64,000 bases of DNA. It comes from Nocardia stercoris. Its GTDB lineage: Bacteria > Actinomycetota > Actinomycetes > Mycobacteriales > Mycobacteriaceae. Positions 34,879 to 44,658 of this stretch are shown piece by piece; positions within the stretch are counted from its first letter, which is position 1; each line of letters begins with the position of its first letter. The translations under genes were made by a program, and so were the position numbers. The stretch is from NCBI RefSeq assembly GCF_003696265.1, contig NZ_RFFH01000013.1:104255-168254 (forward strand). The letters are read 5' to 3'. Below the pieces are notes generated by a model, which did no database searches, was not told where the DNA came from, and saw only the letters and a list, made by a program, of their open reading frames with translations.

Positions 34879-35841
34879 TCACCGGCCGGCGCCGGCGCGG
34901 AAGAAGTCCCAGATCACCTCGGCCGCATCGAACTGGTGGCTGACCTTCCCGACCAGCAGCGCCGGCAGGTACTGGTTGCCGCCGGGCCAGGTGTGGCCGC
35001 CGCCGGTCACCGCATACAGCTCGACCGAACTGCCGTCCCGGCATCCGGACGTGGTGGTGACGGTCACCGATGTGCCGTCGTGCGCGGTATCGGGAAGCGT
35101 ACGGACCTCCGGGTCGGCGGTGCACCCGTCCTGATCCCGCCAGAATCGCTGCGTATCGTCGACCGACAACACCGGAGAATTACCCGCACCGCCGAAGTGA
35201 CCGCTGGTGACCCGCACCGGGCCACCCGCGAACGGCACGATCGGATCGGCGGTGCCGTGGACCGCCAGCACCGGGATCGCGTACGAAGGAGCGCATCCGG
35301 CGGTGTCGGCGGCCGGGAGCGGGCCCGCGACCGGCGCGATCGCGGCGATCCGTAACTCGGGCGAACAGCCGATCGCCTCGGTGAACATGGCGCCGTTGGA
35401 GATTCCGGTCGCGAACACCCGGGCCGGATCGGCGCCCTCGGTGGCGACCAGGCGGTCGATCAGCGCCCGCACGAACCCGATGTCGTCGATGCCGGCCGCG
35501 CCCGCCTTGGTGTCGCCGCCGCGGCCGTCGTTCCAGGACCGTTCGTAGCCGGCCGGGTAGACGGCCAGGAAGCCGTCGCGGTCGCTGAGCCGGTCGAAAT
35601 CGGTGTGCTGCTCCATATCCTGCGGTGTGCCGCCGCCACCGTGGAAGATCAGCACGACCGGTAGCGGGCCGTCCGGAGCGTTCGCCGGATGATGCACCAG
35701 CGCTTCCCGGGTGCGGTCGCCGACCGGTACCTCGATCGTGATGCTGTCCGCGCGAGCGGTTTTCGCGCAGCCCGCGACACCGGTCAGCAGGATCGCGGCC
35801 GCCGCGACGGACACGGCGGTGCGGACGGATCGGCTGCGCAT
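34879..35841 (-). CDS. LpqC-like lipoprotein esterase (PHB depolymerase family)
   Basis: Surface lipoprotein esterase of 320 residues. A signal peptide ends in the lipobox LTGVAGC, so the mature protein would start with a lipidated Cys25. The alpha/beta hydrolase has VVLIFHGGGG as oxyanion loop, the Ser nucleophile in ATGISNGAMF, Asp probably in VHGTADPIVPF and His in VTGGGHTWPGG. M. tuberculosis LpqC has the same architecture. The family name is polyhydroxybutyrate depolymerase/feruloyl esterase; the natural substrate here is unknown. Confidence 0.9.
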   Translation of the reverse strand: MRSRSVRTAVSVAAAAILLTGVAGCAKTARADSITIEVPVGDRTREALVHHPANAPDGPLPVVLIFHGGGGTPQDMEQHTDFDRLSDRDGFLAVYPAGYERSWNDGRGGDTKAGAAGIDDIGFVRALIDRLVATEGADPARVFATGISNGAMFTEAIGCSPELRIAAIAPVAGPLPAADTAGCAPSYAIPVLAVHGTADPIVPFAGGPVRVTSGHFGGAGNSPVLSVDDTQRFWRDQDGCTADPEVRTLPDTAHDGTSVTVTTTSGCRDGSSVELYAVTGGGHTWPGGNQYLPALLVGKVSHQFDAAEVIWDFFRAGAGR

Positions 35842-35944
35842 GATTTCCTCGATTCCTGGCGGTGACCGAATTCCAGTGAACCGCAGCCGTTCCCGGGCCG
35901 AAAGCCGGGAACCGGTGCTCTCAGCCGATCGTCAGCAACGACAG

Positions 35945-35976
35945 AACCGGGCCACCGCGCCCGCGGTGGCCCGGTT
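35945..35976 (-). terminator. Hairpin terminator of the secreted-protein gene at 35989
   Basis: Perfect 14-base arms AACCGGGCCACCGC (35945-35958) and GCGGTGGCCCGGTT (35963-35976) with a 4-base loop, 13 bases beyond the stop of the minus-strand gene. Confidence 0.8.
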
Positions 35977-35988
35977 CGTGGTTGCCGG

Positions 35989-36618
35989 TCAGTTGTAGAC
36001 CGCGCCGAACGACGGCATCGAGATGGTGGCCAATTCGTACTGGTAGCCGTCGGGGTAGGTGTCGCTGACGCCGACCCACCAGCGGTGCCACAGCTGGCCA
36101 TACACCGCGGCGACGATCGGGCCGCCACCCGGCTGCAGGATGTCGGTGCGGATGGTGGTGTCGATCGGGTTGTCTTGGTGCTGGGACAGCAGATTCGTGC
36201 CGCTGCGGCCGTTGGCCAGGTTCAGCCACACCACGTTCAACTGCGCGCTGCCCTGGTTGGGTGAGATGGTGCCCGGGCCGCCGAAGAAGCCGAACTGGAA
36301 TCCGCCGTACACACCCAGGGCGATACCGGAACCGTAGGTGCCCGGACCGGTGCCGTTCTGCCCGATATCGGACTGCGCCGGAACCTGGAACGGCTGCGCC
36401 GGCAACGCGGTGTCGCGGACGGCCGGATGCGCGGCGATCAGCGCGTCGATGGCGTGTTCGGCGGCGGTATTGCCCGCGACCGAATGCCGCAGTTGCGCAA
36501 CGGCGGTATCGAAATCGATCGCCGGCTTCGCCGAGGCCTGGCCCGCGAATACGAACATGGTCGCCGCGGCCGCGGCGAGCGCCGACGTCACACGACGGGC
36601 GAAAATCGATCCACGCAT
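35989..36618 (-). CDS. Secreted protein of unknown function
   Basis: Exported protein of 209 residues. The signal peptide RRVTSALAAAAATMFVFAGQASA ends in an AxA site. The mature part is Gly/Asn/Gln-rich with no Cys: VAQLRHSVAGNTAAEHAIDALIAAHP, then YGSGIALGVYGGFQFGFFGGPGTISPNQG, then QLNVVWLNLANGRSGTNLLSQ and a Trp/Tyr-rich end. ATG 36618 follows AGGAG at 7 bases, and a strong terminator follows the gene, so it is likely well expressed. I do not recognise the family firmly; similar secreted proteins are common in Nocardia and Rhodococcus. Confidence 0.85.
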   Translation of the reverse strand: MRGSIFARRVTSALAAAAATMFVFAGQASAKPAIDFDTAVAQLRHSVAGNTAAEHAIDALIAAHPAVRDTALPAQPFQVPAQSDIGQNGTGPGTYGSGIALGVYGGFQFGFFGGPGTISPNQGSAQLNVVWLNLANGRSGTNLLSQHQDNPIDTTIRTDILQPGGGPIVAAVYGQLWHRWWVGVSDTYPDGYQYELATISMPSFGAVYN

Positions 36619-37041
36619 AAACAGCTCCTGATTGTGCCGGTACTGCATCGGATGATTCGAGCTCGGACGATTCGAGGTTTCGTTCGGGCGCGCGACAGCG
36701 CGTTCGGTTGCCTAGGCTGCCAGCTCACCTGCACGCCTGTCCAGTGTCCGCGCGGTAATAGACAGGCGCCGAGTCGAACTCGGGGTGAAACGTCCGAATT
36801 ATGCGCGGTACTCGATGAACTGCGCGACCGGACTATTTCGATGGCAATTCCCGGTGGCGGTAGTGCCGGGCCGGCGCGACCCGATATGGGCGGCGCGCAC
36901 CGGATTCCGCGCGTGGGTGTGGCGAAGGATCGTGGTCGTGGCGAAGGATTATGAATTCGTCTTTCTCGGCGACCGCGGCCGACGCGGTCCCAGTCCGCGT
37001 AGGGCTGCTTTGAGCCCGGACCCGCGCTGCGAGGCGCACAT
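36619..37041. other. 423-base gap with no recognisable gene
   Basis: Lies upstream of the secreted-protein gene and downstream of the cupin gene. It should contain the secreted-protein promoter. Open frames here have Arg-rich shadow composition and no ribosome sites. A small CCGAG/CTCGG stem is near 36770. Nothing else stands out. Confidence 0.5.
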
Positions 37042-37557
37042 TCAGTCCGTCTCGGCGCGATAGCCCCGCATGCGCCCGATCGGCGCCAGGGCCGCGAGCA
37101 GTACCCGGACCAGCGGCGCGGCCGGAACGACCGGGCGGAACACATCCCGAAATTCGGTGAGCAGCACCGCATATGCCAGCAGGCCCGGACGTCCGCTCGC
37201 GCGGACCTGGCCGCGCCGGTGCAGGGCGTCGATGCTGCGGAACCACTGTGCGGTGCGGCCGGAGGGGGTGACCTGCCAGCGCACGTGCGCGGCCTCGTCG
37301 TGCGGGTTCCACATCTGGTGGACGGCGCCGGCCGGAATGCGCAGGGTGTCACCGGCTTTCAGTTCCAGGTCACGGCCGTCGAGCCGGACGGCGATGGTGC
37401 CGTCGAGGACCTCGAAGTACTCGTCCTGGGCGGGGTGCCAGTGGGCGGGCGGCTCGTGGCCGCCGGCGCCGAACTCGGCGACCATGTCGAGCCGGTCGGT
37501 GGTGCAGCTGTGCAGGGTGAGGGATTCGTGGTCGTCGAGCTTCCAGGTGGTGGTCAT
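37042..37557 (-). CDS. Cupin-domain protein
   Basis: Cytoplasmic protein of 171 residues. A single cupin barrel (about 25-95) has the metal-binding motif one HWHPAQDEYFEVLDG and motif two with RIPAGAVHQMWNP; both His sets and the Glu are present. An Ala/Pro/Val-rich helical tail follows. The reaction is unknown. The gene is divergent from a MarR regulator across 90 bases packed with repeated sequence, so the regulator probably controls it. Confidence 0.88.
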   Translation of the reverse strand: MTTTWKLDDHESLTLHSCTTDRLDMVAEFGAGGHEPPAHWHPAQDEYFEVLDGTIAVRLDGRDLELKAGDTLRIPAGAVHQMWNPHDEAAHVRWQVTPSGRTAQWFRSIDALHRRGQVRASGRPGLLAYAVLLTEFRDVFRPVVPAAPLVRVLLAALAPIGRMRGYRAETD

Positions 37558-37570
37558 GGTCTCTTCCTCT

Positions 37571-37640
37571 CAAGTAGCTTGACATCAAATTATTCGATAT
37601 CGAGCTACTTGGCAAGAGATTGTTTGAAGTCGAGCTATAT
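37571..37640. promoter_or_regulatory. Operator cluster between cupin and MarR genes
   Basis: Inverted repeat CAAGTAGCT (37571-37579) / AGCTACTTG (37603-37611), with the palindrome TCGATATCGA (37594-37603) inside it and a second direct copy of CGAGCTA at 37631-37637. The copies at 37601 and 37631 are 30 bases apart, about three helical turns. Three related half-sites in AT-rich DNA between divergent genes fit MarR autoregulation. Confidence 0.7.
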
Positions 37641-37647
37641 TGGGGGC

Positions 37648-38142
37648 GTGCAGGAATCGCAGCGAATCGACCATCTGTTGGGTCAATGGGCCGACGAACG
37701 GCCCGACGTCGACACCGGATCCATGGCGCTGGTGACCCGGCTACAGCGCGTGGTGCAGCTCATCGACCTGCGGCTCGACGCCCTGGCCGCCGAATACGGC
37801 GTGCACCGCAGCGAAGGCGACGTGCTGTTCGCCCTCCGCCGCGCGGGCGCCCCCTACCGGCTCTCGCCGTCCCGCCTGGCCGAATCGCTGCTGGTCACCA
37901 CCGGAACCATGACCAACCGCCTCGACCGGCTGGAGAAGCGCGGCTACATCCGTCGCATCCCCAACCCCGAGGACCGGCGCGGCATCCTGGTGGAACTCAC
38001 CGACGTCGCACGGGAACTCACCGACACCGCGCTGGAGCAGCACGTCGGCAACCAGCGCGAGATGCTCGCGGTGCTGTCCGTGGCCGACCGGCGGGAACTG
38101 ACCCGCTTGCTCAACACCCTGATCGACCATCTCGGCGCCTGA
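37648..38142 (+). CDS. MarR-family transcriptional regulator
   Basis: Winged-helix regulator of 164 residues. The DNA-binding core is YRLSPSRLAESLLVTTGTMTNRLDRLEKRGYIRRIPNPEDRRGILVELT, with the usual beta-wing RNPEDRR. GTG 37648 follows GGGGG. It is divergent from the cupin gene, and the intergenic repeats are likely its binding sites. A bidirectional hairpin follows. Confidence 0.93.
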   Translation: MQESQRIDHLLGQWADERPDVDTGSMALVTRLQRVVQLIDLRLDALAAEYGVHRSEGDVLFALRRAGAPYRLSPSRLAESLLVTTGTMTNRLDRLEKRGYIRRIPNPEDRRGILVELTDVARELTDTALEQHVGNQREMLAVLSVADRRELTRLLNTLIDHLGA

Positions 38143-38160
38143 CCCGGCCGCGGACACGGA

Positions 38161-38192
38161 ACGGCCCGGGAGCCGTGCAACTCCCGGGCCGT
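38161..38192. terminator. Bidirectional hairpin between marR and the small basic protein gene
   Basis: Perfect 12-base arms ACGGCCCGGGAG (38161-38172) and CTCCCGGGCCGT (38181-38192), 8-base loop, placed between two converging genes. Confidence 0.8.
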
Positions 38193-38216
38193 GCCGTAAC
38201 TCCGGTGAACCGCGTA

Positions 38217-38384
38217 TCAGCGGTCCATGCGCCCCTTCGGCTCGCGCATGTCCTCGCGGTCGCGGCGCATCGTGCCGTCGCGCATCATGTCCTGCTGGGA
38301 GCGCTGCTGCTGTTGCTGCTGCTCCATCGGCCGGCCCTTGCGCTCCTTGCCCTTGCCTTCGCGACCCTTGGTACTACCAGACAT
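38217..38384 (-). CDS. Small highly charged Gln/Arg/Lys-rich protein
   Basis: A 55-residue protein, almost all charged or polar: MSGSTKGREGKGKERKGRP, a run of Gln, then MMRDGTMRRDREDMREPKGRMDR. GGAGG six bases before ATG 38384 and a terminator after the stop support a real gene. It lacks hydrophobic residues and would be disordered; stress-induced or nucleic-acid-binding roles are guesses. Not a family I can name. Confidence 0.6.
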   Translation of the reverse strand: MSGSTKGREGKGKERKGRPMEQQQQQQRSQQDMMRDGTMRRDREDMREPKGRMDR

Positions 38385-38575
38385 CGAAACCTCCGTACTG
38401 GTTCTTCGCGCCCGGGTTCGGGCGCGTCCCACGGCACATTCGCGATACCTGAAGCGCGGCAACCGCTGGGAGGGCGGAGCCGCGATATCGATCCTTGCTA
38501 CGCGGGACGCCCGATGTCAACGATTCCGGGCAAATCGGCCGCTGACCGGCGGCGGCGAAAACCGCTGCGCGCGTG

Positions 38576-38815
38576 TCAGTGCCGACGGCGCCGGAACCAC
38601 GGGAAAACCGATCCGACCACGACGCCGGAGACGAACAGCGTGAGCATCCACAGCCAGGCCGGGGCTTCCACGCTCCAGAAGTAGATATTCACCCGCCCCC
38701 GATGGGTGTTCTGGAAAACGAATATCAGCGCCAGTATCGCGATGATCAGACCCGCGACCATCTTGGGCGACAACCTGCTCAGGAAACTCGCGGAACCGCC
38801 TTCGGTGCTCGTCAT
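38576..38815 (-). CDS. LapA/DUF1049-domain membrane protein
   Basis: Small protein of 79 residues with two helices, VAGLIIAILALIFVFQNTHRGRVNIYFW and PAWLWMLTLFVSGVVVGSVFPWF, followed by a basic RRRR tail. The QNT...V.F pattern between the helices is the LapA/DUF1049 mark. Such proteins sit in the inner membrane and aid lipopolysaccharide assembly in Gram-negatives; the actinobacterial role is unknown. Confidence 0.85.
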   Translation of the reverse strand: MTSTEGGSASFLSRLSPKMVAGLIIAILALIFVFQNTHRGRVNIYFWSVEAPAWLWMLTLFVSGVVVGSVFPWFRRRRH

Positions 38816-38937
38816 GACACGCTCCTTCGCAGGTGCAGGGCATACCTGCTTCGATCGTACGATCGCCGGATGCCCGGGGCGGCCACGACACGTAGGGTTG
38901 GCCCGACCCTGTGCTCGCTGGGAAAGAGGGGAGTCCC

Positions 38938-39339
38938 ATGGGGATGACTGTGGATCGTTTCGACCACATCGTGCTGAACTGCCGCGACGTCGCGCGCACC
39001 GCCGACTGGTACGTCCGCGTCCTGGGCATGGAGGCCGAGACCTTCGGCCCGACCGGGCGCACCGCGGTGCGATTCGGCAACCAGAAGATCAACCTGCGCC
39101 CACTCGGCGCGCTCGCCGCCGACCCGGCCTGGGTGACGGGCGCGGTCGAAGCCGCCGGCTCCGAGGACCTCTGCTTCGTCACCTCCGCCGCCCCGGACGA
39201 GGTCGCCGCCCACCTGACCGCGTGCGGGGTCGAGATCGTGCAGGGACCCGTGGTCAAGGTGGGGGCGCTGGGCGAGATGATCTCGCACTATTGCCGCGAC
39301 CTCGACGGCAACCTGATCGAGATCGCCGTGTATCGCTGA
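38938..39339 (+). CDS. VOC/glyoxalase-superfamily protein
   Basis: Small dioxygenase-like protein of 133 residues. The two babab modules of the vicinal oxygen chelate fold are visible: FDHIVLNCRDVARTADWYVRVLGM and RDLDGNLIEIAVYR, with metal ligands His and Glu in those motifs. GAGGGGAG precedes ATG 38938. It is followed after 53 bases by a quinone oxidoreductase gene on the same strand. The substrate is unknown. Confidence 0.9.
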   Translation: MGMTVDRFDHIVLNCRDVARTADWYVRVLGMEAETFGPTGRTAVRFGNQKINLRPLGALAADPAWVTGAVEAAGSEDLCFVTSAAPDEVAAHLTACGVEIVQGPVVKVGALGEMISHYCRDLDGNLIEIAVYR

Positions 39340-39392
39340 GCACCGGTCCCTTTCGCGGACGGTGGTGGTCTACCTGGTGAAAGGAGTTCACC

Positions 39393-40385
39393 ATGACTGT
39401 TCCCACCACCATGCACGCCCTGCGACAGCGGTCCGCCGACGGCCCCGAAGGCCTGACCCTGATCACCGATGCGCCGGTGCCGGTTCCCGGCCCGGGCGAG
39501 ATCCTGATCCGAGTTGCCGCGGCCGGGATCAATTTTCGTGATGTCACGCTGTCGCGCGGGGACGCGCCCGACAGTCCGCCACCGCCGTACCTGGCCGGCT
39601 TCGAGGGAGCCGGTACGGTCGTCGCACTCGGGCCGGGGGTGACCGCGCCCGACCTCGGGGCGCGGGTCGTCGGGGTCGGGTCCGGCGCGTTCGCGCAGTA
39701 CATGGTGCTGCCCGCGGCCGGTGCGGTGCCGGTGCCCGCGGGGTGGACCGCCGAGCAGGCGCTGGGCCTGGTCGTCAACTGGCCCACCGCACTTGCCGCG
39801 CTGGTGCCGCTCGGGCGGGTCGCCGCGGGGGAGACCGTGCTGGTCCAGGCGGCGGCCGGGGGTACGGGTCAGGCCGCGGTCCGGCTGGCGAAGCACTACG
39901 GCGCGACCGTCGTCGCGGCCGCGTCGCCGGGCAAGCACGAGACGGTGCGCGCGCTGGGCGCCGACTACGTCATCGACTCCCGCCGAACCGATCTCGCGGC
40001 CGAGGTAGTGCGCCGCACCGATGGGCAGGGCGCGGATCTGGTGCTGGAGTCGGCCGGTGGCGCGAGCTTCGCGGCCGCGGTCGCGGCGGCCAAGCCGGTC
40101 ACCGGCCGCGTCGTCGTCTTCGGCACGGCCGGCGGGGATGCCACGATCTCCAATCGGGACCTGGTGTACCGGAACCAGATTCAGCTCACCGGATTCAATG
40201 TCGGGGTGCTGATCCGGTCCGCGCCGCGGGTCTTCGGCGAGGTGATGAGCGAGCTCTTCGGGCTCGTCGCCGCCGGTGTGATCCCGCCCGGCAGTCCCAC
40301 CGGGTACGACCTCGCCGACGGCCCGAAGGTGTTGGCGGAGCTGGAAAGCCGCACCACGGTCGGCAAACTGGCGCTGCGGCCCTGA
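39393..40385 (+). CDS. Quinone oxidoreductase-like MDR-family NADPH reductase
   Basis: Zinc-independent medium-chain reductase of 330 residues. The catalytic domain carries AAGINFRDVTLSRG and FEGAGTVVALGPGV; the Rossmann motif is VLVQAAAGGTGQAAVRLAK with ALGADYVID and FGTAGGDA. No structural-zinc Cys cluster is present, as in NADPH:quinone reductases. AAAGGAG lies 7 bases before the ATG. It converges on the SigG gene, four bases between stops. Confidence 0.9.
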   Translation: MTVPTTMHALRQRSADGPEGLTLITDAPVPVPGPGEILIRVAAAGINFRDVTLSRGDAPDSPPPPYLAGFEGAGTVVALGPGVTAPDLGARVVGVGSGAFAQYMVLPAAGAVPVPAGWTAEQALGLVVNWPTALAALVPLGRVAAGETVLVQAAAGGTGQAAVRLAKHYGATVVAAASPGKHETVRALGADYVIDSRRTDLAAEVVRRTDGQGADLVLESAGGASFAAAVAAAKPVTGRVVVFGTAGGDATISNRDLVYRNQIQLTGFNVGVLIRSAPRVFGEVMSELFGLVAAGVIPPGSPTGYDLADGPKVLAELESRTTVGKLALRP

Positions 40386-40389
40386 ACCG

Positions 40390-41442
<1,053 letters not shown>

Positions 41443-41495
41443 GATTCGTGCCTCCGGTGAAACGTCCGGTGTACCGGTTCGGCGACTCGTGCCCG

Positions 41496-42137
41496 TCAGT
41501 CTCGCTTGCGGTTCCAGAACTGGTGCACGGTGCCGTTCGGGAACGAGACGGATTCGATCGTGAAGCGGTCCTGGAGGTGTTCGAGGCCCGCCCAGAGCGA
41601 GACACCGCGCCCCAGGACGACCGGCACGATCACCAGGTGCATGAAGTCGATCAGGTCGGCTTCGAGGAACTGGCGGACGGTCGACGGGCCGCCGCCGATG
41701 CGGACGTCGAGTCCGTCGGCCGCCTTTCGGGCGAGCTCGAGGGCTTCGGCGGGTGTGGCGTCGATGAAGCGGAAGCTGGTGCCGTTGGCGAAGTCGATCT
41801 GCTCGCGCGGGTAGTGGGTGAGGACGAATGTCGGTGTGGCGAAGGGGGGTTCGTCGCCCCACCAGCCCTGCCAGCCATCGTCGGGCCACTCGCCGGACTG
41901 GGGGCCGAACTTGCGGCGACCCATGATCTCGGCGCCGATCCGCTGCCCCCAGAGCGTCGACAGCGCGTCCTTGAAGCCCATCGGCCCGATATCGAGATCG
42001 GTGCCGCCGATCCAGCGGCCGTCGAATCCGCCGAAGAGCGCCTCGGCGCCGCCGATCGGGTGATCCAGGGTCACCTCCTCGCCGGCGGCGAACCCGTCGA
42101 GCGAGACGTTCATGTTGTGCACTCGGGTGTGGGACAT
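41496..42137 (-). CDS. RibD-C/dihydrofolate reductase-like protein
   Basis: Protein of 213 residues of the RibD carboxy-domain/DHFR-like family, widespread in actinobacteria. It opens with VHNMNVSLDGFAAG and has AEIMGRRKFG, FVLTHYPRE, DVRIGGGPSTVRQFL and DFMHLVIVPVVLGRGVSLWAGL, the NADPH-contact strands. It would be an NADPH-dependent reductase of unknown substrate. It lies 53 bases upstream of the sigma factor on the same strand, so the two may be co-regulated. Confidence 0.9.
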   Translation of the reverse strand: MSHTRVHNMNVSLDGFAAGEEVTLDHPIGGAEALFGGFDGRWIGGTDLDIGPMGFKDALSTLWGQRIGAEIMGRRKFGPQSGEWPDDGWQGWWGDEPPFATPTFVLTHYPREQIDFANGTSFRFIDATPAEALELARKAADGLDVRIGGGPSTVRQFLEADLIDFMHLVIVPVVLGRGVSLWAGLEHLQDRFTIESVSFPNGTVHQFWNRKRD

Positions 42138-42378
42138 GTCGGCACCCTAACGCCGCGGACCTGATTCGGGCGCGGCTTCGGAGGGGCCCGGTGCTGTCGC
42201 CGCCGCGGTCGACATTCGGTTCGATATGCGGTTGACGGAGGGTCGGCGGGGTGGTCGCGGGTGTTTCCGTTACCGTCGTCGTCGCGAATTTCGGATCGCG
42301 ACAGTCATCGAAAGTCAGCGTAGAAACCTCTTTTCCACTGACCGCATGCTCGGCACCCGCTCAGAAACGGAAGTACCG

Positions 42379-43551
42379 ATGCTCAAAAAAACACTGTCCG
42401 TAGTGATTTCGCTTGCCGCGTTGACGGCGGCGACCCGATCCGCGAGCGCGGATCCCGGCGGGCTGCCGCTGTTGCCGCAGGTGCCGTTCTATCCCACGGC
42501 CTTACTCGCGGCATCGGACAACCCGGTTCCGTTGGGCGGGACGGGTACACCGATCGAGGCCGGCTACGACTATCAAGGCACCAGGCGCACCCTCACGGAT
42601 TATCTCTCACGCACCGCGACGAGCAGTTTCCTTGTCGTCCACAATGATTCGATTGTCGACGAACGGTATTTCGGCGGGTATTCACCGGTTACCCCGTTCA
42701 ATTCGTGGTCGGTCGGCAAATCCATCACCGCCACCGCGGTCGGAATCGCGCTCGCGGAAGGCGCGATCCGTTCGGTCGACGATCCGGTCACCGACTACGT
42801 CCCGGACCTGTCGGGCAGCGCGTACGACGGTGTCAGCATCCGCGACCTGCTGCACATGTCGTCGGGGCACCAGTACGACGAGACCCAGGCCACCAACCCC
42901 ACCACCGGATCCACCGCCAGCACGATCCGCATGGTCGCCGGTACCTCGCTGGCCGCCCAGGCCGAGGAGTCGAAACGGGACTTCGTGCCCGGTACCCGCT
43001 GGAACTACGACTCGATGAACTCCTTCGTCCTCGGCTGGGCCGTGGCGAACGCGACCGGTCGCCCGCTGTCGGCCTACATCCAGGACAAGCTCTGGCAGCC
43101 CGCCGGCATGCAGGGCCCCGCCCTGATGGGGCAGGACGACCACGGCAACGCCATCGCATTCTGCTGCTATCACGCCACCGCAAGGGATTTCGCGCGCTTC
43201 GGCCTGCTGTACCTGCACGACGGCCGCGCCGGCGACCGTCAGGTGGTCCCCGAACAGTGGGTACGCGACTCCACACACAGCACCGAGCCGTATCTGCAAC
43301 CGCATCAGCTCATGCCCGGCGATCCCGGCGCCACCGAGAACGAGTACGGCTACGGGTACCAGTGGTGGCTGGGGGACGGCGATCGGGGAGATTATGCGGC
43401 GATCGGGCTGCTCGGACAGTTCATCTACGTATCACCGAAGGACGATGTGGTGATCGTCAAGACGAGTGAGGATACGAACTCGGCGGCGAACATGGGGGAG
43501 GCCATTCACGCCTTCCGCGCGACTGTCGACGCGTTGAACGAACAGGGCTGA
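42379..43551 (+). CDS. Secreted serine hydrolase, beta-lactamase/PBP-like fold
   Basis: Exported protein of 390 residues. The signal peptide is MLKKTLSVVISLAALTAATRSASA. Catalytic motif one is WSVGKSIT (SxxK), motif two is NYDSMNS (YxN variant with Asp and Ser), and the third region is around GLLGQFIYVSP rather than a clear KTG or HxG. This is the class C/esterase-like group often annotated 6-aminohexanoate-dimer hydrolase type. ATG 42379 was chosen over ATG 42346 for its signal peptide and the CGGAAG just upstream. A hairpin follows. Confidence 0.88.
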   Translation: MLKKTLSVVISLAALTAATRSASADPGGLPLLPQVPFYPTALLAASDNPVPLGGTGTPIEAGYDYQGTRRTLTDYLSRTATSSFLVVHNDSIVDERYFGGYSPVTPFNSWSVGKSITATAVGIALAEGAIRSVDDPVTDYVPDLSGSAYDGVSIRDLLHMSSGHQYDETQATNPTTGSTASTIRMVAGTSLAAQAEESKRDFVPGTRWNYDSMNSFVLGWAVANATGRPLSAYIQDKLWQPAGMQGPALMGQDDHGNAIAFCCYHATARDFARFGLLYLHDGRAGDRQVVPEQWVRDSTHSTEPYLQPHQLMPGDPGATENEYGYGYQWWLGDGDRGDYAAIGLLGQFIYVSPKDDVVIVKTSEDTNSAANMGEAIHAFRATVDALNEQG

Positions 43552-43555
43552 CCCG

Positions 43556-43595
43556 GGCGACCGGATTCGGCAGGGCCGCTTCGGATCCGGTCGCC
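43556..43595 (+). terminator. Hairpin after the serine hydrolase gene
   Basis: Perfect 11-base arms GGCGACCGGAT (43556-43566) and ATCCGGTCGCC (43585-43595), 18-base loop, starting five bases after the stop. It may also serve the converging hydrolase gene. Confidence 0.7.
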
Positions 43596-43638
43596 TGACA
43601 GTCGAATCATCCACTCCGGGGCACGGATCGGGTGCCCG

Positions 43639-44526
43639 TCAGCCGCGGGCCGTTTCGGCCACGACCGTCGTGAACAGGGCGGCCGCGGCGTCGGCGGCGG
43701 GGTCGATCAGGCGCGGGTCGTCGTAGAAGTCGATCTGGCCGGCCGAGTCCAGCCACAGTTCGGATTTCTCGGCGGTCACCGCGGCATAGAACGCGCGGGC
43801 CCACGGCGGGACGAGGGCGTGCTCGGAGTGGACCAGCAGGAACGGGACGGTCAGCCGGGCGGCGGCGCGGTAGGCGTCGAAACCCGCTGTGTGCTCGAAG
43901 GATTCGACAGCGAAAGCGTTGGTGTAGTTGGGGACCGCGCCGCGGGCGGTGCCGTAGTACTCGAACGCCTCGGTGAGTGGCATGGCGACATCGCCGTTGT
44001 CGGTGGCAACGGCCGGGATCGTCTCCACCACACCGTCTTTCAGGCGCCGCTCGCGGGCGCGGCGGCCGCGCTCGACGACAGCGGGATCCGCGGGCGAGGC
44101 CGTCCCGTCCGGGTAGACCCCGGCCACACCGGCGAACGCCCGGATACGCGGGTCGTCGGCCACCGCGCGCGCCATGTACCCGCCGCCCGCGCAGACACCC
44201 AGCGCCACAACGGTTCTGCCGGCGAAGCGCGAGTCGGCGAGCAATGCGGTCACCGCCGCCTCGATATCGGCCGCCTTCCCGAGCGGGTCCTCCAGCTGGC
44301 GCGGCGTGCCCTCGCTCGCGCCGAACCCGGTGTGGTCGAAGGCCAGTGCCGCGAAACCGCGGCGCGCCAAGGCGGCCGCGTACACGCCCGCCGCCTGCTC
44401 CTTGACCGAGGTCAGCGGGCCGGTGGTGACCACGACGCCGACCGGATCACCGGCCGGCAGATACAGGTCGCCCACCAGGCGGTTGCCGTCCCGGGTGAAG
44501 ACGAACTCGACCGGATTCGCTGTCAT
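43639..44526 (-). CDS. Alpha/beta hydrolase (dienelactone hydrolase-like)
   Basis: Cytoplasmic hydrolase of 295 residues. A strand-turn with LPAGDPVGVVVTTGPLTSVKEQ leads the fold; the nucleophile region reads VVALGVCAGGGYMARAV, where the central residue is Cys, as in dienelactone hydrolases, with G-x-C-x-G-G. Acid and base residues are probably in LVHSEHALVPP and the closing DFYDDPRLI region. GGAG precedes ATG 44526. It is divergent from an HxlR regulator across 132 bases. Confidence 0.88.
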   Translation of the reverse strand: MTANPVEFVFTRDGNRLVGDLYLPAGDPVGVVVTTGPLTSVKEQAAGVYAAALARRGFAALAFDHTGFGASEGTPRQLEDPLGKAADIEAAVTALLADSRFAGRTVVALGVCAGGGYMARAVADDPRIRAFAGVAGVYPDGTASPADPAVVERGRRARERRLKDGVVETIPAVATDNGDVAMPLTEAFEYYGTARGAVPNYTNAFAVESFEHTAGFDAYRAAARLTVPFLLVHSEHALVPPWARAFYAAVTAEKSELWLDSAGQIDFYDDPRLIDPAADAAAALFTTVVAETARG

Positions 44527-44606
44527 ATCGTGCTCCAGTTCAGTGGGGGTGGCGGGTCCGCCACTACGGTGGAGTCGACGATAAGCGGCCCCGAAGACCC
44601 GCGGTA

Positions 44607-44629
44607 GAAGGCACTTCACGGTGCCCTTC
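44607..44629. promoter_or_regulatory. Imperfect palindrome upstream of hxlR
   Basis: GAAGGCAC (44607-44614) and GTGCCCTTC (44621-44629) pair with one extra base. It lies in the divergent region 30 bases before the HxlR start and is a candidate operator. Confidence 0.4.
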
Positions 44630-44658
44630 GGGCCTCCCTCGAGACGGAGACGACGACC

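Noticed and set aside
36785..37063. A plus-strand frame of about 92 codons in the gap before the cupin gene
   Set aside because: Arg/Trp-rich composition, no ribosome site, and overlap with the cupin end; no similarity recognised.
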